DNA of 64,000 nt from contig CAYWBI010000005.1 of the NCBI GenBank assembly GCA_964456445.1, positions 1-64,000 on the forward strand, in the 5' to 3' direction. This stretch comes from CAYWBI01 sp964456445 (GTDB taxonomy: Bacteria > Calditrichota > Calditrichia > Calditrichales > J004). Shown one piece after another: positions 1 through 8,196 of the stretch. The position numbers and the translations under genes are program-made. Under the pieces are notes generated by a model that was not told where the DNA came from, made no database searches, and saw nothing but the letters and a program-made list of their open reading frames with translations. Numbering within the stretch: position 1 is the stretch's first letter; every line of letters starts with the position of its first letter.

Positions 1-634
1 TGTCCGCTGCAAAAGTAAAATTCAATTTGGGATGATCCGGGGAATTGATAGAATTAAATTCACAGACTAAATTCGTTTCCTCATCTGCGAATTTAAAATA
101 TAGACCAAAATTTAATGAGTCTGCCATATTTCGCCATTCTTCAAATACGCTCATCGGGATTTCCACCGTGTTCTCCATGGAATCCACTAAATTAACATTC
201 ATCTCGGTAACTAATTCATCCGGTGGATTTGTCCGCCAATCATCATCCTGGTTAACAATAGAGGAAGCGTCCCATAATTTATTTGCTTTATATACCATTA
301 CACGGGCCGTTGATTTTGTTGTGTCTCCAAAAAAGCCAAATGTATCAAACGTTAAATCAACTTTAGTTACCGTTACGGAATCCGGTGGTAAATTAATAAA
401 ACGTATGACAAAAGCAGCCTTTACTCCGTCCATATTGGCCAGGGTCAACTTAGTGGATGTGTTCGTGTTTAGCGGCGAACGCTCCAACATCGAATCCCTT
501 ACGGCATATAAGGTATCAATTTTAAAGGTACCATATTGACCACTTTTGTTATAGTCGGGATTCGTGTTAAAGTCCGGATTAATATTTGTGCACGAGATAA
601 CGGCCAATGATATTAATATTATTATTTTTTTCAT
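1..634 (-). CDS. Secreted lipoprotein, 3' end cut by window edge
   Basis: The reverse strand is open from an ATG at 632-634 down to the window edge, about 211 codons with no stop. The N-terminus is a lipoprotein signal: MKK, a run of Ile/Leu, then the lipobox V-I-S-C at about residues 11-14, so the mature protein starts at Cys and should be lipidated in the cell envelope. The rest is beta-rich and hydrophilic. One stretch (ARVMVYKAN followed by W, with acidic and Trp residues after) recalls the DNRLRE-type surface modules common in FCB lipoproteins, but I cannot confirm the family. It follows gmhB on the same strand 28 nt downstream, so it may be co-transcribed. An open frame on the plus strand over 45-539 looks like the shadow of this gene. 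Function unknown. Confidence 0.7.
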   Translation of the reverse strand, partial: MKKIIILISLAVISCTNINPDFNTNPDYNKSGQYGTFKIDTLYAVRDSMLERSPLNTNTSTKLTLANMDGVKAAFVIRFINLPPDSVTVTKVDLTFDTFGFFGDTTKSTARVMVYKANKLWDASSIVNQDDDWRTNPPDELVTEMNVNLVDSMENTVEIPMSVFEEWRNMADSLNFGLYFKFADEETNLVCEFNSINSPDHPKLNFTFAAD

Positions 635-662
635 CTTTTCCTCATTAAAGACAAAGATAGTT

Positions 663-1247
663 TTACTTTGTCTGGGTTTTTATTTGTCGTTCTATTTCTT
701 TTGCAGCTTCCAATAAATTTTCACAGATAAAATCCGGCTTAATCTTCCAATCTTTGCTCTGATAGCTATATTCCCCCAATCCATAACCTGTTAGTACCAG
801 TATTGTCTTTAAGCCCTGATCATGTCCAAACTCAATATCTTTATATCTGTCTCCGATCATATATGATTTTTTAAGGTCAAGATTAAAATCCTTTTTGGCC
901 TTTATGATCATTCCAGGCTTTGGCTTTCTACACCTGCAGTCTTTTTTATATTTTTCAATTACTGCATCTTTATGGTGCGGGCAATAATATATTTTTTCTA
1001 TTTTTGTCTCATTTTCAGTAAAGTATCGGATAAGAGATTGATTTACTTCATCTAACACATTCTCGCTAAAATACCCCCGCGCCAATCCCGCCTGATTTGT
1101 AATTACAATAACTTTATAACCACATGAGATTAATATCTTAACAGCATCGGAGGTAAATGGAAATATTTTAAATCGTGAAATGTGGTTTATGTACCCCATC
1201 TCTTCGTTTATTGTTCCATCCCTGTCTAAAAAAACAGCTTTTTCCAT
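663..1247 (-). CDS. gmhB: D-glycero-D-manno-heptose 1,7-bisphosphate 7-phosphatase (HAD family)
   Basis: A cytosolic HAD-superfamily phosphatase, 194 aa, the usual size for GmhB or HisB-N. It removes the 7-phosphate during ADP-heptose synthesis for the LPS core. HAD motif I is FLDRDGT at residues 6-12, with nucleophile Asp and acid/base Asp. Motif II is VITNQAG near residue 50, and motif IV is MIGDRYKDIE near residue 135. The zinc-binding loop CPHH...CRCRKPKPG (about 90-115) is the signature separating GmhB/HisB from other HAD enzymes. No histidine-pathway genes lie nearby, so GmhB is preferred. The ATG sits only 3-4 nt after the T-run of a terminator hairpin, leaving no room for a ribosome-binding site (see findings). 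DxD motif I begins right after the start, so no later start is possible. Confidence 0.88.
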   Translation of the reverse strand: MEKAVFLDRDGTINEEMGYINHISRFKIFPFTSDAVKILISCGYKVIVITNQAGLARGYFSENVLDEVNQSLIRYFTENETKIEKIYYCPHHKDAVIEKYKKDCRCRKPKPGMIIKAKKDFNLDLKKSYMIGDRYKDIEFGHDQGLKTILVLTGYGLGEYSYQSKDWKIKPDFICENLLEAAKEIERQIKTQTK

Positions 1248-1250
1248 TAT

Positions 1251-1275
1251 AAAAAAAAGGCCGAACGGCCTTTTA
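1251..1275 (-). terminator. Intrinsic terminator after glgA, abutting the gmhB start
   Basis: A perfect 9-bp stem, AAAAGGCCG (1255-1263) with CGGCCTTTT (1266-1274) and a 2-nt loop. On the minus strand it is followed by eight Ts (plus-strand A-run 1251-1258). It lies downstream of the glgA stop (1301) and directly upstream of the gmhB ATG (1247). Confidence 0.85.
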
Positions 1276-1300
1276 GGGTTGAGTTAATATCCAAAATATT

Positions 1301-2770
1301 CTATGCACCCAATATTTTATTGTAAATATCTTCATATCTTTTCGCAGAAATATCCCAGGAAAAATCCTCTTCCATAATTCTTTTTTGTAATTCCGACCAT
1401 TTTTCTTTATTCGAATATAGGTTCTTTGCTTTTTTTGCCGCCTTCACCAAGGCCGATGCGGACAGGTTTTCCATGATAAACCCGGAACCATCATCTATTT
1501 GCGGATCATATTCTTCCACGGTGTCCAGGAGACCTCCAACGGGCGCAACCACCGGTACTGTCCCATATTTTAAACTAAAAATCTGATTTAATCCACAAGG
1601 CTCGTAGCGTGAAGGCATTAAAAAGATATCCGCGCCGGCTACTATAAGGTGAGCCATTTTAACATCGTATGTTACATTAATATTCATGCTCCCGTTATAT
1701 CGTTTTTGGGCATCCATTAACTTTTGTGCAAGAACCGGATCCCCCTCCCCGAGAATACATAGCTGAACCCCTATATCCATTAACTGGGATAAGGTATCAA
1801 TCAACAGATCTACACCCTTGGATGCTGTAAGCTGAGTAACCATACCAATAAGAGGCACCTTTTCATCATAGTTCATACCAAGGCGCATAAGCAATGCTTT
1901 TTTATTAATTTCTTTTCCTGAAAGATCTTTTGCCGAATATGTTGCGGGAATATTTTTATCCTTATCTGGGGTCCATACAGAATAGTCCACACCATTTAAG
2001 ATACCTTCGAACCGTTCACCTTTTTCTTCCAGTAATTTGCCAAAGGAATATCCAATTTTATCGTTTTCAGTTATTTCGTTGGCATAATTTTCGGATACCG
2101 TTGTAATGAAATCTGAAAAATAAATTGCGGCCTTGGTTAAATTAACCTTATTGTCTTTGCCAAACATTCCGTCTTCTTTTACTTCATTCTCATCAAAATC
2201 AATCTCTTTGGCAATCGACTTATCAAATGCGCCCTGATTGGTCAGGTTGTGTATGGTATATACGGTCTTGATGCCCTTAAAGAATGGTTCACTTTGGTAA
2301 ATTGTTTTTAAGTACACAGGAACATAGGCTGTTTGCCAATCATTACAGTGAATAACATCGGGCTGCCATGAAAGGGTTTTTAATGTTTCCATTGCGGCCT
2401 TGGCAAAATAAGCAAAACGCAGGTAATTATCCTCATATTCTTCGTTGGATATCGGATCATGATATAAGCCGGGATGGGAAAAGAAATCCGCAACCTCTAC
2501 AAAATATACCTGTACTTTACTATCAGGTAAGAAAGCAGATTTTACATTTGCCTTTTCCGTTCTTTCGTTCAAAGTCACATCAATATCCCTTAGCCGGATC
2601 ACTTCCCGAAGAACATATTTCCGCTCATTGATAAATTTATATTTGGGCATCATTATCCGAATTTCATGGTTCAGGGTTTTTAAAGCCTTCGGTAAAGCAC
2701 CCGTAACATCAGCCAAACTTCCAGATCTTGCAAAGGGGGAAATTTCTGAAGCTAAATATAAAATTTTCAT
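1301..2770 (-). CDS. glgA: Glycogen/starch synthase, GT5 family
   Basis: A cytosolic glucosyltransferase that extends alpha-1,4-glucan from ADP- or UDP-glucose. At 489 aa it is full length for GT5. The N-terminal catalytic domain opens with ILYLASEISPFARSGSLADV; the C-terminal GT-B half holds GMVTQLTASKGVD (about 310), ILGEGD (about 340) and the donor-binding SRYEPCGLNQ with its catalytic Glu (about 385), followed by GTVPVV and GGL.DTV. The canonical N-terminal K-x-G-G-L loop is changed to R-S-G-S-L (residues 16-20), so Lys and one Gly are replaced. That loop contacts the sugar nucleotide, so donor preference may differ. The start is 2 nt after the galT stop, so the two are co-transcribed; together they suggest storage-glucan and sugar-phosphate metabolism. 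A strong terminator follows. Confidence 0.92.
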   Translation of the reverse strand: MKILYLASEISPFARSGSLADVTGALPKALKTLNHEIRIMMPKYKFINERKYVLREVIRLRDIDVTLNERTEKANVKSAFLPDSKVQVYFVEVADFFSHPGLYHDPISNEEYEDNYLRFAYFAKAAMETLKTLSWQPDVIHCNDWQTAYVPVYLKTIYQSEPFFKGIKTVYTIHNLTNQGAFDKSIAKEIDFDENEVKEDGMFGKDNKVNLTKAAIYFSDFITTVSENYANEITENDKIGYSFGKLLEEKGERFEGILNGVDYSVWTPDKDKNIPATYSAKDLSGKEINKKALLMRLGMNYDEKVPLIGMVTQLTASKGVDLLIDTLSQLMDIGVQLCILGEGDPVLAQKLMDAQKRYNGSMNINVTYDVKMAHLIVAGADIFLMPSRYEPCGLNQIFSLKYGTVPVVAPVGGLLDTVEEYDPQIDDGSGFIMENLSASALVKAAKKAKNLYSNKEKWSELQKRIMEEDFSWDISAKRYEDIYNKILGA

Positions 2771-2772
2771 CT

Positions 2773-3726
2773 TTAAACTACTTTCTGCTTTAAATACGTA
2801 TTTCTCAATGATTCCGCTGCTTTTTGTACAACAATGCTATTTATATACATTCCGGTTGCCAATTCAAAACCGGCAATTTGAGTTGTTCTTGGAATAATTT
2901 TTATACAAAAATGTTGGCTTGCATTAAATAGTTGTTCCTTGATTGATGCAGAAAACAACATATTGTAAGCAAAGTTTAACTGTTTTTTCTGGAATATGTT
3001 TAATGTCGTCATAATAACTTCAGCAAGGTTTTCTATTTCATTGCTCCCGAGCATCTCATAACCACTAATATGTCGAACGGGAAGGATTTCAATCTCGTAG
3101 GGGAATCTGGCCTGGTCTGAGATTTGCGCAATGAAATGTTCCGTTTGAAACACCCGGTTTGTGGTGTTTTGCTGTATTATTTTATGACATGTCTTACAGC
3201 AGTTTTTTTCCTTATAATATTCTTTATCATTTATAAGTGTTTCATACAACTGAAAGGGTATCGCATCCATTCCCATTAGTTGAGAGTGTGCATGGGCAAT
3301 CGTTGCGCCAGCCTGAGCGCCATGGTTTTTAAAAAGCAATACTGTTTTTATTTTGTTTTTTTTTAATCCTGCTTTTATTCTACTCTGATAGAGCGTTAAA
3401 ACATTTTTAAAATGTTCCATGGGGAACAAAAGTATGTCCTTATCATGAAGCGGTGTTTCAACAATTACCTCATGAAACCCATATGTTGTATCTTCTGAGT
3501 TTGAAAACACCGGATATTTATTGAGAAAAGATCGTACTAACCAAATATCCCTTTGTAATAATTCTTCTGTTGACGGTGGCGTTAGGAACTCATTGCCCGG
3601 ACAAAAAGGACAGTTTTTAACATTGGTCCCGGAAACGATTGGTCTATTTCCCCTGGAAGGGGCAAATAAAACACTGTTTTTATAAACTTTAATATTATTG
3701 ATTTTATCTCTGGTTCTTAATTGTCT
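2773..3726 (-). CDS. galT: GalT-like hexose-1-phosphate uridylyl/adenylyltransferase, no canonical start codon
   Basis: A HIT-superfamily nucleotidyltransferase that exchanges a nucleotidyl group between sugar 1-phosphates (UDP-glucose/galactose-1-P, or ADP-glucose phosphorylase type). The catalytic motif is AHAHSQ near residue 180, where the middle His is nucleotidylated. The zinc-site motif CPFCPGNE lies at 3589-3612, upstream of the first usable start (GTG at 3508-3510). The frame is open back to a TAA at 3727-3729, giving up to 318 codons, a normal GalT length. The segment 3511-3726 reads as a proper GalT N-terminus (LR..., APSRGNRP, CPFC) but holds no ATG, GTG or TTG. Either an ATT/ATC start is used, a small frameshift or substitution has occurred, or the sequence has an error. 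The boundary given is the open frame. It precedes glgA by 2 nt. Confidence 0.75.
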   Translation of the reverse strand, partial: RQLRTRDKINNIKVYKNSVLFAPSRGNRPIVSGTNVKNCPFCPGNEFLTPPSTEELLQRDIWLVRSFLNKYPVFSNSEDTTYGFHEVIVETPLHDKDILLFPMEHFKNVLTLYQSRIKAGLKKNKIKTVLLFKNHGAQAGATIAHAHSQLMGMDAIPFQLYETLINDKEYYKEKNCCKTCHKIIQQNTTNRVFQTEHFIAQISDQARFPYEIEILPVRHISGYEMLGSNEIENLAEVIMTTLNIFQKKQLNFAYNMLFSASIKEQLFNASQHFCIKIIPRTTQIAGFELATGMYINSIVVQKAAESLRNTYLKQKVV

Positions 3727-3793
3727 TTATAGGGTAAATTTAAAGATTATTTATATTTTAAGCAAGATTCGCTGTTTCGTATGATTGAGGTGA

Positions 3794-4540
3794 TTAAAAA
3801 TTAGAAAGAAAACTATAAATTTCCTTTTTTATAATTTCTTTTTCTACATCTAAAGAAAGTATGTGGTAGGATTTTTCCAGACACAAGGTTCGTTTGTTTT
3901 GTGATGAAATTTTTTCATAAATGATATTCGAGCTTTTGGGGTCAATCGTATGGTCCAATTTTGAATGGAATATTAAAGCCGGACAATAAACATCTTCCAA
4001 ATCATCCACTACATGTTTAAATAGTTTAGCCAGCTCCGCCACGGAGGCCATCGGTATGTTTTTATAAGTTACTATTTTTCTTTTTTCATTTTCATCCGAG
4101 ATATCCGCCCCATTTTTTTTAATCGTTCTCTTTAAGGGCGACAAATAATTTGCCATAAACGTAAATTTATTTTTAAAGATAAGACCGGGCGACATTAAAA
4201 CAATGCCATCCAATTGATAGTGTGCTGCGAGGTGAAGCGCGAGTGTTCCACCCATCGACTGGCCGATAGCAATAATTTTACCGGATTTTTTGCTTTTTCT
4301 TATATCAAAAAGTTCATTCTTGGCAGAATTGTTCCATTGTTTCCAATTCGTTTTTTCTAAGTCCTGAGGATGTGTTCCGTGCCCGGCTATAAGTGGCACC
4401 CTAATCGAAAACCCCAGTTTGTTAAAATATGCGGCAAATTCCCGGAACTCATAAGGTGTTCCGGTAAAGCCATGAAGAAACAACAATGTAATATCCGACC
4501 CTTTTAGAGAGATGGGATCACTTCCTAATAATAATTTCAT
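3794..4540 (-). CDS. Alpha/beta-hydrolase, carboxylesterase/monoacylglycerol lipase type
   Basis: A 248-aa serine hydrolase of the Est30/monoglyceride-lipase group, probably cytosolic (no signal peptide). LFLHGFTGTPYEF (about 20-32) provides the oxyanion hole. The nucleophile elbow GQSMGG (about 93-98) carries the catalytic Ser. The acid is probably Asp in HSKLDHTID (about 195), and the base is His in SYHILSLD (about 226). Its ATG overlaps the stop of the upstream permease (ATGA), so the two are translationally coupled. The substrate cannot be told from sequence; the size and GFTGTP motif favour short-chain esters or monoacylglycerols. Confidence 0.82.
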   Translation of the reverse strand: MKLLLGSDPISLKGSDITLLFLHGFTGTPYEFREFAAYFNKLGFSIRVPLIAGHGTHPQDLEKTNWKQWNNSAKNELFDIRKSKKSGKIIAIGQSMGGTLALHLAAHYQLDGIVLMSPGLIFKNKFTFMANYLSPLKRTIKKNGADISDENEKRKIVTYKNIPMASVAELAKLFKHVVDDLEDVYCPALIFHSKLDHTIDPKSSNIIYEKISSQNKRTLCLEKSYHILSLDVEKEIIKKEIYSFLSNF

Positions 4541-6606
4541 TTTTCCTGATATAATTTGGTAATACCATCCGGGTTGCCAATTATGGTTAATTTATCATTT
4601 CTGTTTAGTTTCATTTCACCGTTGGGGACAATAATTTCGCCATTTCGTTGAATTATTGCAATCAGACATTTTTCGGGCAGCTTTATTTCATTTAGCTTCT
4701 TTCCTATCCAATCCGCATGTATTTCATTTTCCTGCAAAACAATACGAATGTAGCGGTCTTCCCGTAACAAAAGTTCCTTTATATCTTGTTCGGTTTTAGC
4801 TTCCTCCCACAAATTCATAAAGTTTTCATTGTCGATATGACTGGCGATCTGAGCCAATATGCGTAGATGTTGCCCGGGGTTCTCTTCCGGGCTTACAAGG
4901 AAAAAGAAGGCCTTAATTGTACTCGATTTTTTATCCGTACCTTCTACTCCGTAGTCTTGAACAACCGTGACCGGCTGTTGCGTACGAATTATTACCAGCT
5001 CAGAATGATCTAAGTTGGGTAACCTGAGATGTGGAAGAGCCGCTCCTTTTGCTACTGGCGTTGCACCGATAAGCGTGCCATCTAAAAATTGCTTTTCTAA
5101 AAAGCTGCTGTTTTTTGATACAATTTTTGATAACTTCATTGATGCCGTTTTTACAACACTTTCGAATGATTCCGTTGATTTTATTTCAAGTACAGTTGCC
5201 GTAGTAATTACAGCATCAAAGGGATCCTGGTCTCTAAGGCCCTTCTCTTTGAGTATTTCACGTAACTCCGTATCCAACCCGTCAAAGCGATGTTCTCCCA
5301 GTCGGGCAAAAATATGATAAATCGCCCCATCTCTTACAACTCTGCCCCGGCCATAATAAAAATACCAAAAACTGCCAACAATCACCAACAATAAGGTAAA
5401 AAGTGATGGGAGAATACCCATCTCAAAAATCAGCCAAAGCGTAGAAATCATACCGAATATTTGCATCCATGGATACAACGGCGATTTAAATCCAGGGTCA
5501 TAAGATTCGATCTTACTTTCACGCATAACAATTACTGCAAGAGAACTAATGGCAAACAAAAGCAGCTGGAAGGCCCCGGCCAATTTAGCAATCTTTATCG
5601 GATTAAATATAACAAGGACAAGTATAATAAACCCAACGGTAATATACACAGAATTTACAGGCACTTTTTTTGCCGTAAGTTTTTTAAAAAGTGGTGGAAA
5701 GAGGTGGTCCCGGCTCATTGCCATGGGGTACCTGGATGCACTTAATATACCGGCATTGGCCACGGATAAAAAAGCAAATACCGCCGCAAAAGTCATAACT
5801 AACGCACCAATTTTACCAGAAAAAAAATGTGCTGTCAGTGCAACAGGGGTTAAGCTGCCAGAGAGTTCTGCAGCAGGAACCACCGAAACCATAACCAATG
5901 TACCAAATACATAAAAGATTAAAGCAACACCCAATGCGCTAAACATTGCCAAAGGCAGGTTTTTTTCCGGCTTTTTAACCTCTTCACTTATGCTGGCAAC
6001 TTTTGATAAGCCAACATAACTTACATAAATTAAACCCGCTGTAGAAAACACCGATCCCGTAGGTGCATTGAATATACTTTTAATATTTTCAATTCTTATT
6101 TCCGGGATACCAGATCCAAGAAACCATACTAACAGCGACGTGAGAAGAAGCACAAGAATAATTTGAAACCCGCCCGATTTCTTGGCGCCAAACAAATTTA
6201 TAAAGCCAAACAACAATGCAAAACCAATGGCCAAAGGCAACATATCCACATTTGGTACAATTAATTTTAAATATGCCCCAATCCCTACCAAGGCAAACGA
6301 AGTTTTTAGAACAAGGACGAACCAGGTTCCCAGTCCACCAATTGTGCCCATCAGTGGCCCAAGGCTTCTATCCAGAAAGAAATATACACCACCGGACCGT
6401 GGCATGGCGGTGGCAAGTTCGGACATGCTAAATAATGCAGGAATTACCGGAATCGCAGCAACTACATAACTAAGAACCATCCCGGGGCCCGCACTGGCAT
6501 AGGCCAATCCGGGAAGAAGGAAAAAACCCGAGGCGATGGTTGCGCCCAGGGCAATGGTAAAAATATTTAGAAACCCAAGTTCCTTTTTCAGGCGTATCAA
6601 TTTCAT
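4537..6606 (-). CDS. APC-superfamily amino acid permease fused to PTS EIIA-like and TrkA-C domains
   Basis: A 689-aa inner-membrane protein of three parts. Residues 1 to about 410 form an APC permease with about 12 hydrophobic helices; helix 1 has the broken-helix substrate motif GATIASGFFLLPG, and PRSGGVYFFLD follows. Residues about 440-595 resemble a PTS EIIA type-2 (mannitol/fructose, Ntr-like) domain, with the phosphorylatable His in the context ALPHLRLP near 517. Residues about 610-689 look like a TrkA-C/RCK-C ligand-binding domain (IIQRNGEIIVPNG, then NDKLTIIG). The tail could tie amino-acid transport to phosphotransfer state or nucleotide levels (inference). It overlaps murQ upstream and the esterase downstream by 4 nt each, so all three form one unit. 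Confidence 0.85.
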   Translation of the reverse strand: MKLIRLKKELGFLNIFTIALGATIASGFFLLPGLAYASAGPGMVLSYVVAAIPVIPALFSMSELATAMPRSGGVYFFLDRSLGPLMGTIGGLGTWFVLVLKTSFALVGIGAYLKLIVPNVDMLPLAIGFALLFGFINLFGAKKSGGFQIILVLLLTSLLVWFLGSGIPEIRIENIKSIFNAPTGSVFSTAGLIYVSYVGLSKVASISEEVKKPEKNLPLAMFSALGVALIFYVFGTLVMVSVVPAAELSGSLTPVALTAHFFSGKIGALVMTFAAVFAFLSVANAGILSASRYPMAMSRDHLFPPLFKKLTAKKVPVNSVYITVGFIILVLVIFNPIKIAKLAGAFQLLLFAISSLAVIVMRESKIESYDPGFKSPLYPWMQIFGMISTLWLIFEMGILPSLFTLLLVIVGSFWYFYYGRGRVVRDGAIYHIFARLGEHRFDGLDTELREILKEKGLRDQDPFDAVITTATVLEIKSTESFESVVKTASMKLSKIVSKNSSFLEKQFLDGTLIGATPVAKGAALPHLRLPNLDHSELVIIRTQQPVTVVQDYGVEGTDKKSSTIKAFFFLVSPEENPGQHLRILAQIASHIDNENFMNLWEEAKTEQDIKELLLREDRYIRIVLQENEIHADWIGKKLNEIKLPEKCLIAIIQRNGEIIVPNGEMKLNRNDKLTIIGNPDGITKLYQEK

Positions 6607-7529
6607 AAGTTGTTGTTTTTCCAGCCCTTAACGGCCTTTTTTAAATATCCGTTATTTTCCGTTATTTCCTTGAGTGCCGTATCATACGGCTGATTGGTCA
6701 GCCCCATAAATATTGCTGCTTTCACCTGCCCCTTTGCATCGGTTAATAAACTTGAAGCTTTTGTATAATCAACATCACAAGCCAACATGATGATCCTCTT
6801 CGACCTTTCAACAAGCTTAATATTGTTTTGTTGTAAATCAATCATCATGTTTTCATAAACTTTGCCATTAAGGATAAATGCTGTTGTGGTCAACATATTC
6901 AAAACCATTTTTTGTGTGGAACCCGCTTTCAAACGCGTGGATCCCATAACAACCTCGGGACCGGGTATGGGACAAATTGCAACATCTACATCAAATTGCA
7001 GGCTTTCCCTGGGGTTACATACAATAGCCAAGGTTTTGCAGTTATATTTTTTAGCTTCCTGCAACGCGCCCAAGACATAGGGCGTCCTTTTGCTCGCGGC
7101 AATACCGCATACAACATCTTCGGTGGTCGGGTTTAATGTTTTTAAGTCTTTTGCTCCATTTTCTTCAAAGTCTTCAAAACCTTCAACTGCTTGATACAAG
7201 GCCTTCTTACCCCCGGCGATCAAACCAACAACCATTTCATTTGGCACACCAAAGGTTGGTGGGCACTCCGATGCGTCCAGCACGCCCAGCCGCCCGGAGG
7301 TACCGGCGCCAACATAAATAAGCCGTCCTCCTTTACGAAATGCCTTCGAAACAATTTCAACTGCTTCAGCTATGTAAGGGATTTCTTTTTCTATTGCAAT
7401 GGGTACCTTTTTGTCTTCAGAATTCATTAATCTTAATATTTGAACCGCGTTCATCTCATCAAGATGTGTTGATTTTGTATTTCTTCGTTCGGTAACTAAG
7501 CCAGACAATTCTTTAAACACTGAATGCAT
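6603..7529 (-). CDS. murQ: N-acetylmuramic acid 6-phosphate etherase
   Basis: A 308-aa cytosolic SIS-domain lyase that splits the lactyl ether of MurNAc-6-P to GlcNAc-6-P and D-lactate in peptidoglycan recycling. TERRNTKSTHLDEM near the N-terminus, the sugar-phosphate loop GAGTSGRLGVLDASECPPTFG (about 75-95) and GSTRLKAGSTQKMVLNML (about 195-212) are MurQ hallmarks. Length matches the family. The start lies inside the 3' end of rsmG (17-nt overlap) and the stop overlaps the permease start (ATGA). No murK, anmK or nagZ is adjacent, so other recycling genes must be elsewhere. It sits where parA usually follows rsmG in other bacteria. Confidence 0.95.
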   Translation of the reverse strand: MHSVFKELSGLVTERRNTKSTHLDEMNAVQILRLMNSEDKKVPIAIEKEIPYIAEAVEIVSKAFRKGGRLIYVGAGTSGRLGVLDASECPPTFGVPNEMVVGLIAGGKKALYQAVEGFEDFEENGAKDLKTLNPTTEDVVCGIAASKRTPYVLGALQEAKKYNCKTLAIVCNPRESLQFDVDVAICPIPGPEVVMGSTRLKAGSTQKMVLNMLTTTAFILNGKVYENMMIDLQQNNIKLVERSKRIIMLACDVDYTKASSLLTDAKGQVKAAIFMGLTNQPYDTALKEITENNGYLKKAVKGWKNNNL

Positions 7530-8196
7530 TTGTTTTCCTATATATTATTGTTTTTTTTGAGCTCAAATGACTAGAGAACTTAACCCATGATTTTCCAGGT
7601 ACATCCACCAGGAACATTGATTCTTTTATTGGATAATTTATTTCGTCTTTATAATTGGCACCTTTTATGGTGATCATAAAACCTGAATTCCTTAGCAACG
7701 GTTCAGCCATCGGAACTAAGGCCGACAGTGCCGTTAATCCCCTGGCCGTAACAAGATCAAATTCAGGCCCCACGTTGTTTGCATAGTTTTCGATGCGGTC
7801 ATTAACAACCTCGGCGTCAATATCGATCTCTCGAACTACTTTTCTTAAAAACAGTGTTTTTTTTCGGTTGCTATCAACGAGAACAACATGTTGCCCCAAC
7901 AATACCGCGATTAGAATCCCGGGAAAACCAGCTCCTGTACCAATATCCACAATCTGTAGTGGTTTATCGATCGGCGACAAGATGTCTCTAATAATATCGC
8001 AATAAAGACAACTATCCACAAAATGATTGCTCACCAACAAATCCCTGTCTCTTAAAGATACCAGGTTTTGTACATTCTTATACTTGTTTAAGAGTTCAAG
8101 ATATAGATAAAGTTGATTTTCTTGTATAGAGGAAAGTGGATATTTTTTCCGTTTCAGGAAGCCAATAAGGCGAAGCAGGTCATCTTTTTGTTCCAC
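7513..8196 (-). CDS. rsmG: 16S rRNA (guanine-527-N7)-methyltransferase
   Basis: Methylates G527 of 16S rRNA using S-adenosylmethionine. The Rossmann SAM site VDIGTGAGFPG is followed by LVDSNRKKTLFL and the conserved TARGL. I place the start at the GTG 8194-8196 (227 aa) because GGGAGG lies 9 nt upstream. The frame also has a TTG at 8226, but that would overlap mnmG by 47 nt and has no clear ribosome-binding site. The chosen GTG lies inside a parS-like palindrome (8189-8204), so ParB bound there would cover the translation start region. It overlaps mnmG upstream by 17 nt and murQ downstream by 17 nt. Confidence 0.9.
   Translation of the reverse strand: MEQKDDLLRLIGFLKRKKYPLSSIQENQLYLYLELLNKYKNVQNLVSLRDRDLLVSNHFVDSCLYCDIIRDILSPIDKPLQIVDIGTGAGFPGILIAVLLGQHVVLVDSNRKKTLFLRKVVREIDIDAEVVNDRIENYANNVGPEFDLVTARGLTALSALVPMAEPLLRNSGFMITIKGANYKDEINYPIKESMFLVDVPGKSWVKFSSHLSSKKTIIYRKTNAFSV

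Noticed and set aside
45..539. Plus-strand open frame of 164 codons at the window start
   Set aside because: It lies opposite a better minus-strand frame that begins with an ATG, a signal peptide and a lipobox; the plus frame has no ribosome-binding site or family character.
5015..7430. Several plus-strand frames opposite the permease and murQ genes
   Set aside because: They are mirror frames of strongly conserved minus-strand genes and carry no independent support.
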